Assembly (NCBI GenBank): GCA_016858145.1
Contig: JAEHOE010000039.1
Span: 744,001 to 808,000 of the forward strand
Direction of reading: 5' to 3'
Origin: Edaphochlamys debaryana
Taxonomy: Eukaryota; Chlorophyta; Chlorophyceae; Chlamydomonadales
DNA length: 64,000 nucleotides
In this document: piece by piece, positions 21,301 through 33,000 of the stretch
Layout: the number at the start of each line of letters is the position of its first letter
Position numbering within the stretch: position 1 is the stretch's first letter
Notes under the pieces: generated by a model
The model's input: only the letters and a program-made list of their open reading frames with translations
Told to the model about the DNA's origin: nothing
Database searches by the model: none
Position numbers and translations under genes: made by a program

Positions 21301-22374
21301 TTCGTCCTAGCCACCCCACGCCTCAGGGACCCGCCCGCCCACGGCCCCCTACCCCACGTCCCAACCCCACCTCCAGCGTCCACTCGTCGGTGGGAACCCG
21401 CTGGTCCGCGGGAATGTCTGTGTCATCGATTCCGGGGCCCTGGGCGTCGGGGCCGTGGCTGGTGAGGCGCGACGTGGTCATCTTGAACTCGCCGCTCCAC
21501 GTGTCCTTGTCGCCCAGACCCATCAGCCATTGCTCGGCGCCCGACGTGTCGCGAGTGACTTTGCCAAGCCACACAGCGGTGAAGGGCGCGGTCGCGTTGA
21601 CGAGCGGGCTCCAGGAGCCTTCGGGCAGCGTGTTGGACATGAGGCCGTGGCATGTCGCGCCATCCATGTCCACGACCTGCACCAGCGGCCCGCCCGGGAA
21701 CGTCTCCACGTCGCGGACCGTGCAGGTGGGGCTAAGGTCAAACACGATGATGTTGCCCGACCGCGACTCGTCCACGTCGATCCACAGCATGGCCATGCCG
21801 GCGTCGCCGAAGCGCTCAATGTTGACCGAGGCGTTGTAGTAGGCGGCATCGGGGACCAGCGCGGGAGGAAGGCCTGTGCGGAGATAGCGAGGAGAGGGCA
21901 GGAAGGTGGGGGGGCATTGCGGGGCTGGGGCAGCCACATAAGAGGCCGGGGCAGGGGGGCAAGGGCGGGGCCGACGTGGGGGCGCCAAGCGGTCGGCGTT
22001 AAGAGGCTTGCAGTCTAGCGCCGTGCCTCCATGGGCGCAAGGCAAGCCCACCCCTGCCGGCACCCCGGCTCTCCAGGAGCACCCCACGTCCCCACCCCTC
22101 CCCATGGCGTTGGCCGCCAGTGCCCAGCGTCGGGCCACTCCCGCCGGCGGCCATCCAGCCCGGGCCACCACAGGCCGCCTCAGGAGGAGGACCTCTCTCC
22201 CCCCCTCCTCCGCGCCCCCCACCCTTCACACGCACCCGTCGAGTTGCTCGCTGCAAAGGCGGAGCCCAGCCCTCCCACCAGCACGGCCGACAGGAGGGCT
22301 AGGGCCAGAGCCAGCAGCCGCGGCCGGGCGCCGGGCCGGGCAGCCCGCGCCGCCCGGCTGCTTGCGCCGCTCAT
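15399..22374 (-). CDS. Single-pass surface protein: LamG-like ectodomain, Pro-rich stalk, TM, cytoplasmic tail
   Basis: Nine exons: 22374-22236, 21873-21371, 21201-21070, 20841-20791, 20597-20509, 20300-18737, 18488-17829, 17694-16912, 16763-15399. They sum to 5,286 nt, 1,761 residues. A signal peptide is clear (residues about 1-41, LLALALALLSAVLVGGLGSA). Residues about 47-305 look like a laminin-G/concanavalin jelly-roll domain, ending in AAVMLYNRALSPREVARLAA, the typical C-terminal strand and helix. Residues about 305-740 are an SPPPP-rich extensin/pherophorin-like stalk, probably hydroxyproline-glycosylated in the wall. A Cys-containing Ala-rich region follows, then a TM helix at about 1092-1118 with RKRRRS as stop-transfer. 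The roughly 640-residue Ser/Pro/Gly-rich tail has a 37-residue tandem duplication and no kinase domain. A receptor or adhesion role linking wall to cytoplasm is inference. No named family is recognised overall. Confidence 0.78.
16932..17153 (-). repeat. 111-bp in-frame tandem duplication in the cytoplasmic tail
   Basis: Two adjacent 111-bp copies encode 37-residue units built on PSRAVSRPASARNxVHPSSP followed by GEAEG and GPGPEGRR. The length is a multiple of three, so the frame is kept. The Arg/Ser-rich core offers repeated basophilic phosphorylation-type sites. Confidence 0.9.
19080..20300 (-). repeat. Low-complexity Ser-Pro coding tract (extensin-like)
   Basis: This is the largest exon of the LamG-like gene, dominated by SPPP, SPPPP and SPAPPSP units. 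Between about 19640 and 19385 the SPPP periodicity leaves the coding frame and appears in another frame, then returns. The coding frame stays open throughout. Long Gly/Arg ORFs on the plus strand are shadows of this tract. Confidence 0.85.
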
Positions 22375-23791
22375 TGGTCGGAGCGGGCAACGCTTCTGTG
22401 GTCGGGGCTCCAGCGGGTGCGGGTGGGGCTGTGGGCCCGACAGGCCTTCATTCCGGGGGGCATCCAGGGCTGTTGCTGCGGAGCCGCCAGCCAAGGGGGG
22501 GCGTGAGGGTAGGGAGGATTGGGTGCTGTGGGGCCTTCCGGGAGACCGGTCCGAGCTCAAGGCAGCTGAGGGTGTAGCGGCGGAGCTAGCTCCACGAGCG
22601 CTGCCTTTGGTGGTGTTTTGAGGGAGTTGGGGCCGAAAGAATCACTAGGGGCCAAGGAGCACCTGCAGGGGATGGGAGGACGTAGCAAACGGGCAGGTCA
22701 GGGCCAGGCTTGCGGGGGTAGGGGTAGGGGGGTGGAGGAAGTTCAGCCCGAGCGTGAGGAGGGACCGGGCCGGACTGAACAGAGGTGAGGTGAGGACTCC
22801 AGCAGGCCACCCAACGCCTCCTCCCATCCCAGAGTCCGCCTAGATTGGCACAAGGCCCGAAGCCACAACACATTAATGGATGGTCGTTTACGGACCCTTG
22901 AAACCATCCCCCACTCCCCCAAACTGTGGCTCCGCGAGACCGCTGTAATGCGTGCACATGCAGCCACCGAGATTCCGTGGAAGCCACGCCCGCACTGGCC
23001 AGCGGCGGACCAGCGCCCCGCGGTGCGGGCCCGTCGCTACAGGCTGCACATGGTTGGCCGGTTGCTCGCCGACACCCTCCGGCACCCGCCTTGACAGCCA
23101 TCGCAGATGGCTTCTGTCAGCTGGGCTGATATGTGTGCACCAGAGCTGTGGTGTTGTCGGCGTTGCTGGCGAGCTGTGCGCGGCTGCCATGCAGTGCGCG
23201 AACCCCAACTTGTCCATCCAGGACTCGCTTACGTGTTTTTCGAGCTCCAGGCTGCTCAGTCTATATGGTGAAGTCCGGCGCGGTCGAGTTGGCCTTGTTG
23301 GTGTCTGTCGCGGATGTTCGCCACTTGCGTTGCCGACTCGTTGGCAGCACTCTTATCGGAGTCTAGATTAATTGCTAGTTGGCAGAGATAGGAGCGAGCA
23401 AGAGTGTGGTTGGAGGAGAGGGGCTCCACTACTGGCGAAGGTTGTGCAGTCGCCTTTCGCGCCCACTATGGTGCGTGGGGCTTTTGGTCAGAGCTATGCT
23501 ATGCCCTGTGCTAGCACTAGGGGACTGAATGGCCGACTCCAGCGTCGCCGGCGCCAGTTTGCCGGGCGGACTATGGGACGAGACAGCCCGGTCAAAGGCC
23601 CTACCTCAATCGCGCAGGCGCCCTGACCTGCTTGTCTGGAGAATGCATCACAGCATTCGTGCATACATGCGATCACGCAGTCCTGCCCTCTCGCCGCTGA
23701 GCCACACTCGCGCTGCTGACCGACGCACCTGCCGGCAACCAACCCTGCCGCCGGTAACGCCCGCGCCGCGCCGGGCCGACGACTGCGACGG
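22375..23791. other. Intergenic region upstream of the LamG-like gene
   Basis: It probably contains the promoter and 5' UTR of the minus-strand LamG-like gene. Beyond about 22.9 kb the composition becomes less GC-rich and resembles the retroelement remnant that follows. No supported gene. Confidence 0.4.
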
Positions 23792-24562
23792 GTGGGCCAC
23801 ACAGAACAGTTCGATTCAACGTACCTGCAGGCGGGCTACGTGCGTGCCGGCTTGCTACCAAGAAAGCAACCCGCGGCAACTCCACATCCATGGTCACACT
23901 TACCTGCGTTGCTCGGCGCGCTCCCCTCCCGGTCATGGCATGAGGCCCTGCGGCTGCACAGCGCCGGGAGCCCCTCCTGGGCGCAGCCGCCTGACTCACG
24001 GTCGCGCGTGGCGGCGTCTTGCCAAGAGTCCCGAGACACGGTGCTGGGCGGATGGCGGTGGCTGGCGATGGATGGCTTCCCGGGATTTGGCATGCACCGG
24101 AGCCAGTTAGGAACTGAGAACGTGGCGAGGTGTCCGTGTGGGCGGGCCATGGAGCAAGGCGATCGGCTCCACCATTTCTGGTATTGTCCAGCCGCTGTGG
24201 CTGTTCGTATGCGCCTCAGTCATGGTATTGGCAGGGCGGTGAAACGACACGAGGTGTGGCTTGCTGTGCCCCCAGAGGGCACCGGGATTCATGCGCGAGT
24301 GTGGGACGTGGTGTGTCTGGCCGCGATATGCGCGATGGACCGGGCCAGAAGGTACGAGTATGCGCACAGGGACGCTCAGGACCACTCCTTGATGATGGCA
24401 CAGGCTTTAGCAGTAGCACGAGGCGAGTTTGAGGGCCGTTTGCAGTGTTTTGCGGAGGTTGGGCTCACGCACAGGGGCTGGGATGAGGTCCCAACCGACC
24501 ACCCTTTCCTAGCGGCCAGGGCGGACGGATCAGTGCAGTATGCAGGCCCGGACGCCCCTTGA
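23792..24562 (+). mobile_element. Non-LTR retrotransposon remnant: C-terminal part of a reverse transcriptase polyprotein
   Basis: An intronless frame of about 256 codons encodes a cysteine/histidine pattern, ARCPCGRAMEQGDRLHHFWY followed by CP, typical of the zinc-knuckle (zf-RVT-like) segment at the C-terminus of LINE-type reverse transcriptases. It is followed by VWDVVCLAAICAMDRARR. Upstream of about 23.8 kb no RT core (YADD-like) is visible, so the copy is 5'-truncated or decayed. Codon use is less GC-biased than in the host genes. Three hairpin repeats follow directly. It could instead be an uncharacterised host ORF. Confidence 0.55.
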
Positions 24563-24580
24563 TGGAGGCGGGGCACACCC

Positions 24581-24772
24581 TGCGGCGCATAACAAACGGG
24601 AGGGAGCCGCGGGGGGGGGGGGGGGTTTCGCCCGGCGGCGCATAACAAACGGGAGGGAGCCGCAGGGCAGGGGCGGGGACCGGGTGAGCTACACGTGGCG
24701 TTTGATGGGATGTGCACCTTGCGGAAAGGGGACATAGTCCTCTGCGGCGCATAACAAACGGGAGGGAGCCGC
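24581..24772 (+). repeat. Three copies of a 31-bp hairpin repeat downstream of the LINE remnant
   Basis: Copies at about 24581-24611, 24634-24664 and 24742-24772. Each has stem arms (t)GCGGC and GCCGC(a) around an identical 19-nt interior, gcataacaaacgggaggga. Spacers differ in length and sequence. Position right after the RT frame suggests 3'-UTR elements of the retrotransposon; this is inference. Confidence 0.85.
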
Positions 24773-25542
24773 AGAGTGGGAGTGAATGTGGGGTCGGGAG
24801 AGCCAGGATCGAGAGGTGTACGGCCAACAGTGTGAGCACATGATGAACGGTGAACGGTTACTGGTAGGAGGCGCGGCCGAGGAGGGGCCATCGATACACG
24901 CTGAGCATGGTCATTGCGTGCCAAGGACTAAGGTGGGACCTGAGTGTGGTCAGTGCAAGTTATGACAGGGACTTGCGTTCTGGCTTGCAGGGGGCAAGCC
25001 CGTGAGGTGGGTCGCTTGGCCCCAGCGTTCAGCGCTGTGACCCCAGGGGGGTCCTTCATTGTAAACACCGAGGACTGGGCGGATCTGGGTTGCAGGTTAC
25101 AGGTACGCATCGATCCGGCTCCGGGAGCCGCGAGGGCGACCGCCGGACGCCGGCACAGCGCGGAGGTCTGTGCCCCTGCGCCCCAGGCACCGCCCCTGGG
25201 CCCTTGGGAGGAGCCGGGCTCCCTGCGACAGCCTGAGGCCCCAAGCCCCTGGCACGCTTGTGTCTGTCCTCGCACACGCGGCCCCTGCCTCCGCGCTCCA
25301 CCCCTGGCACCGCCCCTCCCCCCCCCAGCGCCGCAAGCTCAGCACGCCGGTGGGGTGGGGGGGGCTCGCCCGGGCAGCCACGGACCGCGGTCAGCGAGCA
25401 CGCAATCCGCACGATCCCCCACAGCTCCAATCCACCCCGGCCTCCCCACCTCACACGCCCCACGTCCTTCGCCACGGCCCAACACCACCACCCCTCACCG
25501 CCCCGCCCCCGCCCCTACAGCCCCCACATCACCCCCCGCCGC
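24773..25542. other. Intergenic region downstream of the LINE remnant
   Basis: It likely includes the tail of the retroelement and the 3' UTR of the minus-strand Rossmann protein. No conserved coding pattern seen. Confidence 0.4.
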
Positions 25543-28469
25543 TCAGAAGCCCAGGCCCGAGGTGTTGTAGAAGTCCTTCCCCTGCCCCTGGGCCATGAAA
25601 GACGCGAAGGAGGCGTAGCGGGGCGCCCAGCCGCCCAGCGCCGCGCGGGAGGCGGAGTTGTCCACCCGCTTGCCGCGGCCCTGGCCGTCTGGGGGGGAGG
25701 GGAGGGGTGCAGGGGAGGGGGGAGGGCAGGTGGGGGGAGGGGCAGGTGGCGGTGTGTGTTGCTGTGCCGAGGGGGCAGGGGTCGGAGAGTGCAGGGGGGG
25801 TCACACACTGCTGGAGCGGCGCTTGTGAGATGAGGGAACTCCGTTTCCCTTGGTTTGGGGGTCCGACGTTCGGTTGCCTCTTCGCCACCCTGCCTGGCCC
25901 CTGCCCCCTGGCCCCCCTCGCCCACGTGCCCAGGACCGCCGCTCCCCAGCCCTGACCACTCCCTCCCTCCCTGCCCCCCCCCCCCCCCCCTGCTCACTCT
26001 CCGGGAAGGTGCCGGTGAAGGCCACGGGCACTCGCGGGAACACGCCCGAGCTGAAGCAGGCCTGGGGGAGAGGGGGGGGGGAGGGGGGAGGGGGGGAATG
26101 GTCGGTGGAGCGGGAGGGTGGGGAGAAATGTCGGGAGGAGGTGCGGAAAGCGCATGGAGAGATGAGGTGGGCCCATGCCGGTGGCAGCGGCAAGCATGGG
26201 CGGCATGAACCTCCCACGCCCCGTGAGTAGCTCAGCTTCATAAACACGTATCCCCCGCCCCTCACCTCCACCATGTCCCCGAAGCTGATGGGGTGGCCGT
26301 CAGTGCCCAGGAACACACGCCCACGGAAGGGGCCGCTGCCGTCGCCGCGCAGGATCTACGCGGGGAAACAGAGGGCGGGGTCGGGTGGGGCTCAGGGCTC
26401 CTACGACACTCAGCTCCACTCCTGCAAAGAGCGCCCGCTGAAGCCCCTGCCGAGCTGCTCCCCCCCAAAAGCAGCATCCTCTCCCCCTCTTCCTCTCCCC
26501 CTCTTCCTCTGCCCTCCTCCTTCTCCCCGCCCCTACCGCCGCCGCCATGCCCGCCGCGTCCTCGTAGTGCAGCAGGTTCACCAGGTAGTCAGCGGGGCGG
26601 GCCACCGTGCCCTGGGGGGGAGAGGGGGGGGGGAAGAGGGGGAGAGGGGGGGGGAGAGGGGGGGAGAGGGGGGGGAGAGGGGGGGAGAGGGGGGGGAGAG
26701 GGGGGGGGAGGAGGGGGGGGAGAGGGGGGGGAGAGGGGGGGGAGAGGGGGGGGAGGGAGGGGGGATGAGAGACCGAGGGAGGGGATGCATCGGGGACCGC
26801 GGCCGTGTGGTGGCAGAGGGGACTGACACTGTCCCCTGTGTTCCACAGCCTTCACACACCTCTGCCTGCGCAGCCCTCGCCACACTTCCGTGCCGGTTCC
26901 CCACCTCCACCCCCCCTCACACACACACAAAGCCCTTCCCCCCACACCTGCTTGATGAAGAAGGTGTGCGCCCCCCGGTTGGCGTGGTACAGCCCCACCA
27001 GGCGGAGCACGTTGCCGCCGCCCTGGGGGGGGCAGGAGGGGTGGAGGGGAGGGGGGTGGACGGGGGAGGGAGGGGGAGGAGGGTAAGCAGGGGGAGGAGG
27101 AAGGGGAAGGGGGCCGTGGCGAGGGCTACGCGCCGTCTCAGCGCGCGCGTCTTCTCTTCTCCGGCCTCAACTCCCCCCCCCACCCAAACCCACCCCGCCC
27201 CCCACCCCCGGCCCCCGTCCCCCACCTCGATCACGGCCTTCTCCGCCCCCAGCAGCCGGTCCGTGCTGGCTGCCGCGCCCTCCGCCACCAGGGGGCAGGC
27301 GGCGTCCGTGACCTGGCCGCCGTCGTCCACGGCGCACACGGAGAGCGAGGAGGTGAAGACGAAGGAGCCGGTACCGTCCCACAGGGCCAGGGCGGCCTTG
27401 ACCTGGGGGGGGGGGGGGGGGAGGAGGGGGAGGAGGGGGGGATAAAGGGAGCGAGGGCTCGGAGCGAGGGGTGGGGGAACGGAAGCTCGCGCGGAGTACC
27501 GGTAACCCGCGGTTTCTTTCAAGCCTTGCGTGCCTGCTCAGCTCCAGTGGCCTGCTTGGTTGCCACGGACTGCGCACCCTGCTCTCCCTCCCTCCGTCGC
27601 ATCTCGTCTGACCCCCTCCACTTCCCTCACCCCCAGGGCTCCGGGCTACCCCACCAATCCCCCACTCAAGCCCCCTTGACACTCCTACCCATCGGTCCCC
27701 CTCCAGCTCCTCCCCCCCTCCCCCCCTCCCCCCCTCCCCCTCTCCCCCCCTCCCACGTCCGCCACGTAGTCGGCGCTGCCCGAGGGGGGGGCGCAGAAGG
27801 CCACGAACGAGTAGCGCTTGCCGCCGTGGGTGGCCTCCAGGGAGGACCGGGTGGCGGGGTGCAGGCCCATGGCGCGGAGTCTTGGGGGGGGGAGGGGTAA
27901 GAGGGGGAGGGAGGAAGCAGGGGGTGGAACCGGGCGTGAGAGGGGCGTGGGGGATGGTCCGGAACGCAGCCCGGGGCGCGGGGCCCAGCCGGACGCAATG
28001 CGCCTGCGGGCGCTCTGCTTCCCTTTTGCAGCCCCCAGCCCCAGCCCAACCCCACACCCCAGCCCCCCAGCCCAGCTCCCAGTCCCCACCTGTCGTGGCT
28101 CTTGTCGGTGTTGGTGAGGCCGGTGGCGGAGGAGCCCTCCACGGAGCCCAGCCAGTCCTTGCCCAGGACCGAGCCCAGCACGCCCGGGCCCACCACCAGA
28201 AGGTCCAGGTTGGCGGGCTGCCCGGCCACGCGGGCCGCGGCCTGGCCGGGCGCGGCAGCGGCAGCGGCGGTGGCGATGGAGGCGCGGGGGGCGGGGGAGG
28301 CGGAGGCGGGGGAGGGGCAGGCGGGGGAGGTGGACATGGCGAGGAGGATGGCCGCGGAGGCGGTGCGGCGCGAGAGCGAGCCGGCCGGGGGCAGCGCGCT
28401 GGGCGTGAAGGGCCGGGCCGAGCTGCGCCGGACCTGGCTGCAGGCGGAGGGCGTGGAGGCGTGGAGCAT
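25543..28469 (-). CDS. NAD(P)-binding Rossmann-fold protein, atypical extended SDR (plant/algal type)
   Basis: Eight exons: 28469-28090, 27880-27757, 27402-27226, 27022-26948, 26611-26537, 26355-26266, 26061-25998, 25688-25543. Total 1,131 nt, 376 residues. The first 85 residues are Ser/Ala/Arg-rich and look like an organelle, probably plastid, transit peptide. The Rossmann start is LDLLVVGPGVLGS (GxGxxG variant at about 94-99). Further landmarks are SFVAFCAPPSGSADY, GSFVFTSSLSV, GGNVLRLVGLYHANRGAHTF, DYLVNLLHYEDAAGM and VFLGTDGHPISFGDM. The order matches plant proteins annotated as NAD-dependent epimerase/dehydratase or YeeZ-like Rossmann proteins. The usual YxxxK catalytic pair is not apparent: at that place the sequence reads LLGAEKAVIE, so activity is uncertain. 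Substrate unknown. Start chosen as the first ATG giving a transit-like leader; an internal ATG (MSTSPAC) exists at residue 45. Confidence 0.82.
26612..26765. repeat. GGGGGGAGA-type simple repeat in an intron
   Basis: The acceptor-side tract of the intron between exons 5 and 4 of the Rossmann gene is a roughly 150-bp G-rich (plus strand) or C-rich (coding strand) simple sequence, with units such as gggggggagag. It supplies a very long C-rich polypyrimidine tract. Confidence 0.85.
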
Positions 28470-30088
28470 AGTGCGAGGCGGAGACGCGAGGATGAGGTGC
28501 GCGACGATTGCAAGGCGCGGGGGCCTACTACGCCCGTGAGCTCTTTGAATGTTGTGGATGAATGATCGCACGACTGGGTTGGTGCAAGCGTGAAAATGGC
28601 ATGCCATAAGGCGCTCCGTGGCGAGGCCGTTCCGCGTGCAAGCGACCGATCCGGCCGCGCAACAAGGTGCGTCGGAACTGAGATGCTGCAGCCTGATGAG
28701 CTCTCTACAATCTGGCTGCACAATTGGGGCGTCGCAGGCCGTGCGTGTCGCTCGTGAACATGGGTCGCGAACCATGGACCGCAGCGTCGAGGAAGATGTA
28801 CACGATTTCTCCTCCCGACCCCCTTCCTCGGGGAAATCTTCACATGCCCACGCCTTGAGCGTCCATGACCATCCGAAACTTCCATCAATGTCCCCTGCTC
28901 ATAGAACCTACCGAACGTTGTACACCAAACCCTCTGCCAGGCGCTGCCCTGTGCCCGGGAGAGTGAGCCCCGCCTCCTACTTGCAAATACCCCTTCGTCC
29001 CAAGTGCTAAACACGTGCCTCCCTACCTCTGCGCTTGCCGCATTGGCTCGGGGAGGCACCCTATGTAACGAATGGCTTCCTAAACACGTGATCCACATAT
29101 ATCTTTCCCACTGCGCGCGCACCTCGCCTCTCATTGGCATGCACGGCTCGTGGCAAGATCCGTCGGTCCGTGGACGTCCTCCCCTCGCCATCCCTGGGGG
29201 ACGCCCACGGACATACCACACGTCAAGCCACCCGTTGCGGCATCCACCCCCATGCTCGCCCCCCCCCCAAACACCAGGAACGTTCCCGCTAACTGACTAT
29301 CGCCACAATCTCAGTACATGATTGCTTGCCAATGATTGCTGGACACGTCGACAGGGCAGTGGTGGCAGACGACCGACTAGGACCCCCGAGATTGATCCAC
29401 AACTCGACCACACATTCAGCAACAGTGCTGAACGGATTCTGCGCATTCATAGGAAAGATCTTCATGTGATTGCGGGAGACAGAAGCGGGCGTCTCGGACA
29501 AATAGAAAACGTAGTCCTTTCCGGCAGGGGTGAACCCTCACCCTTGCTTTCCGGGTAATCCGAGTAGTCCCACGCAAACCCCCAAGCGCCTACCTATGGC
29601 ACACGCCACCAGGTACCAACCCCGCGCATGCCACGTGTGCACCCCTGATAGTAAGCCATAGGCAATCATAGGAACCTGCTTTGCAACCTTTCGTAGCCCC
29701 TGAAACACGTAAACATTTGCTGCGCGTTGTGCGCTCTTGGTGCACCTGGTGCATGCGTCCTTTGCGGTGGGTGCTGCCGACACCCCCTCCTCTAGCCGTT
29801 GTGTTTGTAGCGCGCTGTGACGCCCCCGGGTCACTGGGCCCCCGGGTTCTCCGTCCGTTGCGGCACACCGTCCGCGTTTAAGCAAGCCGGATCCCTTCAG
29901 GCCTCCAAGGCCTTCTTAGCCCGACTACTAAGGCTTCGGTACTGTCTGCGCCGCCCCCACTCCGCGCGCAAGTGAGTTGGCTGGTGGGGTGAGGCGTTGG
30001 TCGGCCCACCCGAGGGAACACCCTTGGGCTGGGCGCCCCACCCCACCCCCACCCCACCCCACCCCACACCTCGCGCCCGGCTCCGGTG
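28470..30088. other. Intergenic region, no gene seen
   Basis: It lies between the 5' end of the Rossmann gene and the 3' end of the MFS gene, both on the minus strand. Composition is more balanced than in genes. Only short ORFs without motifs occur. It should carry the Rossmann gene promoter and the MFS 3' UTR. Confidence 0.45.
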
Positions 30089-33000
30089 CTATACCCTGTC
30101 CTCGGCGCTACAGGGCTCAGAGCCCTCCGACCCCCCGCCCTGCTCCTCCACCCCCGATGACTCCTTAGCGGGGGCCTCCACCCCCCTAGGCGTCCGGGGC
30201 GCAGGCGGCCGCTGCTCCGCCGCCCTCCCTTTCCCGCCCCCCATGCCTTCCCCCGATCCCTTCTCCCCCGGCGCCAAGCTTTCCTGCGGCGGCGTGCCTC
30301 CATCCTCCACCGACTCCGCTGCTTTGGCGCCCCTTTCGAATGCCACATCGGCGTCCGCTCCGCCTCCGCCGTCGGTCCGCGCCTCCGTCGCTCTGCTGAG
30401 GCGCTCTGCTGCGGCCGCTGCGTACCTGCACCGCGCCCGGATGCGGGCCCCGTAGCGGTAGAAGAGCGGCGGGAAGGGCAGGCAGGCGAGGGCCAGGAAG
30501 GCGGGGATGGAGGAGGCCCAGTGCACGCCCAGCGCACTGCGGGAGGGAGGGTGGCGGGAATGACAGGGGGGGGTATGGGGGGGGGCGGCCGCAGGCAAAG
30601 CGGAGGGGTGTGCAGCGGGTACGTGCTGTACATGGCGCTCTCGTCCGTGCACTGGGGCACTGCGCCGTACGCTCGGGTCCGTACCAAGCCGTACTCACTT
30701 GTACATCTCCCTCGTGAACAGCGGAAACACGGCGCCGAAGAGCGACCGCAGTACGGCGCTGGCGGCCATGACTGATGCGGCGTAGATGAGGTACGAGTCG
30801 ATCAGGTAGTTGATCACGGCCAGGAAGAGCAGCACCTGACAGGAGGAGGGGAGGGAGGGCGAATTCCGGAGCATTTGAGAGCGAAAGGAGAGTTAGGAGA
30901 GGGAGACGAGGGGCCAGGGGCAGAGCAGACTGAGCCGGTCTCGTGGTGCACCCACTGCGCTCATGTGTCGCCCAGGGCTGCGGCAGCGAAGGCTGGGGCA
31001 GGGAATGGCAGTGTTGGTCTGCAGTCCCAGGGACCGGCGGTGCGCTCGGCACGCCCTGCCCTGCCCTGCACCCAACCCCTCTCCCCGCCGCCCCCCAACC
31101 ACCCACCCCCTTCCCCCACCAACACCGCCCCCTCACCATTCCGAAACCGAAGGGCACGGTGCCCGCAATGCTGACCGCCCAATGCACCCCGGGGCCGTTG
31201 GTCCATGCGAACCAGAACAGCCCCACCGGCATCACCGCGCCCCCTATGATGGCCGGCGGCAGCCTCGCCTCAGGGGGGGCCGCCCCCCCCGGCAGCCGCG
31301 CGCACAGGCGCACGTAGCGGCCGTTCTCCCACACGTTGTAGGCCACGGCCAGAAGCATGCCCGCGGCCATGCCTGTTGGGGGGGGAGGGAGAGGGTGGGG
31401 GGAAGGGTAGGGGGGGGAGTATTGGGAGGAGCGAAGGCGGGGAGGGGCGAGGGGGGTGGGGTAACTGAGGCCGGGGTCGTTTTCGCTGGGGCGTCTCTTG
31501 CAGATCGTATCCTCTTGCCCTGCCCCCCCGCCCCGCCCCTGTCCCCCCCTCCAGGCGCCCACCCGTGAATGCAAGTCCGCCTAGCCCCGCGCTCCATCCG
31601 TGGCCCTTCTGGTACACGATGGGGAAGGCTGCGTGCGGGGGCGGGGAGGGGAGGGAGCGGAGGGAGGGGGGAGCACATTCGGCTCGGAGGGCTCAGACGC
31701 GCACGGGAGGTCTGGCCGGGATGCGGACCATCCCCCTGCGCGAATTTAGAACCAGACCTGTGTGCAGAGGGCGCCCCTGACGGCTGCCACCCCCATCCCG
31801 CCCTGCAGTCCCGCAGCGCTGCAGCCACCACCCCGCCCCCCGCCCCACCCGCGAAGCACAGGTAGAGCACCCCGCTTACGATGGCCATGTGACCGTGTGC
31901 CCGGCCAATACACACCCGACAGCCCCCTCCCTCCCCCCACCCCACGCTCCCCCACCCGCGAAGCACAGGTAGAGCACCCCGTATATGATGGCCATGTACA
32001 GCGACAGCAGCAGCACGATGGGCTCCGTCAGCAGCAGGGCCCAGGGGCGGGTGAGTGCGGTGGCGAGCAGGGCGGAGGGGCGCAGCGGCTCGCCCGCCTC
32101 GTACTGGGGGGGGGGGGGGAGGAGGCGGAGGAGGTAGGGGGTAGGGGAGGTAAGAGGTGGAACGTTGGAGGGGGGCGAGAGGCTCGCGGCGTGGTGGTAG
32201 ACGACAGCGCTTGGCCGCCCCAGGCCCCCCGCACTGTCGTCCCGCAGGGCGCCGCTGCCGCCCCGGGTCCACGCGGGCGCACAGCGCCACGCAGCTCCAT
32301 GCGCTGGACGGCCCTACCCGCCACCGTCCCGGGTCCAGCCACGCCCCCACGGCCTCACGCCTACACGCCTACAAGCCCCCACGTCCCCCCCGGTCCCACG
32401 GTCCCCCAGCCGCCCCCCACCTTGGACCGGTACTCCCGGCCCGTGGCCGCACTCAGCTTGGCCGCCCTCCGCCGCAGCAGCACGGGGGCGTAGGTCTCGG
32501 GGAAGAGCAGCACACCCACCGCCAGCACACAGCCCTGCGGTGAAGGCGGGGGGGGTGAAGGGGAGGGGAGCGCTGGTGTGAAGGCTCGGCCATGGGAAGT
32601 TGGCGCGGGCAGCAGGATCGTGACGCTGCTGCCACACTGCCGTTGCCGCTCCACCGCTCGGCGCACCCCAGCCCCAACCCAACACCCCCACCCTCACCGT
32701 GTAGATGGTGCACACCCACATCACCCAGCGCCAGCCCACGGCCTGCGAGGTGAAGCCGCCCACGATGGGACCAATCACTGCGAGGCGCGGGGGAGGGCGG
32801 AGCGGAGGGAGGGGTCAGCGAGGACCGAGGAGGCAGCGGCACAGTGGTGCTGCGCCGGACGGTTTGCCGTACCGGACACTATTCTTCGCCTTATCCGCCC
32901 CTGCGGCTTTCGTCTACACCCACCCACCCACCCACCCCAACCCACCCACCCCAATTCCCCCCACCCCACCCCCACCCACCTGGCCCCATGAAGGGCGCCG

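Noticed and set aside
23529..24110. Frame overlapping the start of the LINE remnant
   Set aside because: Different frame from the zinc-knuckle ORF and without RT or endonuclease motifs.
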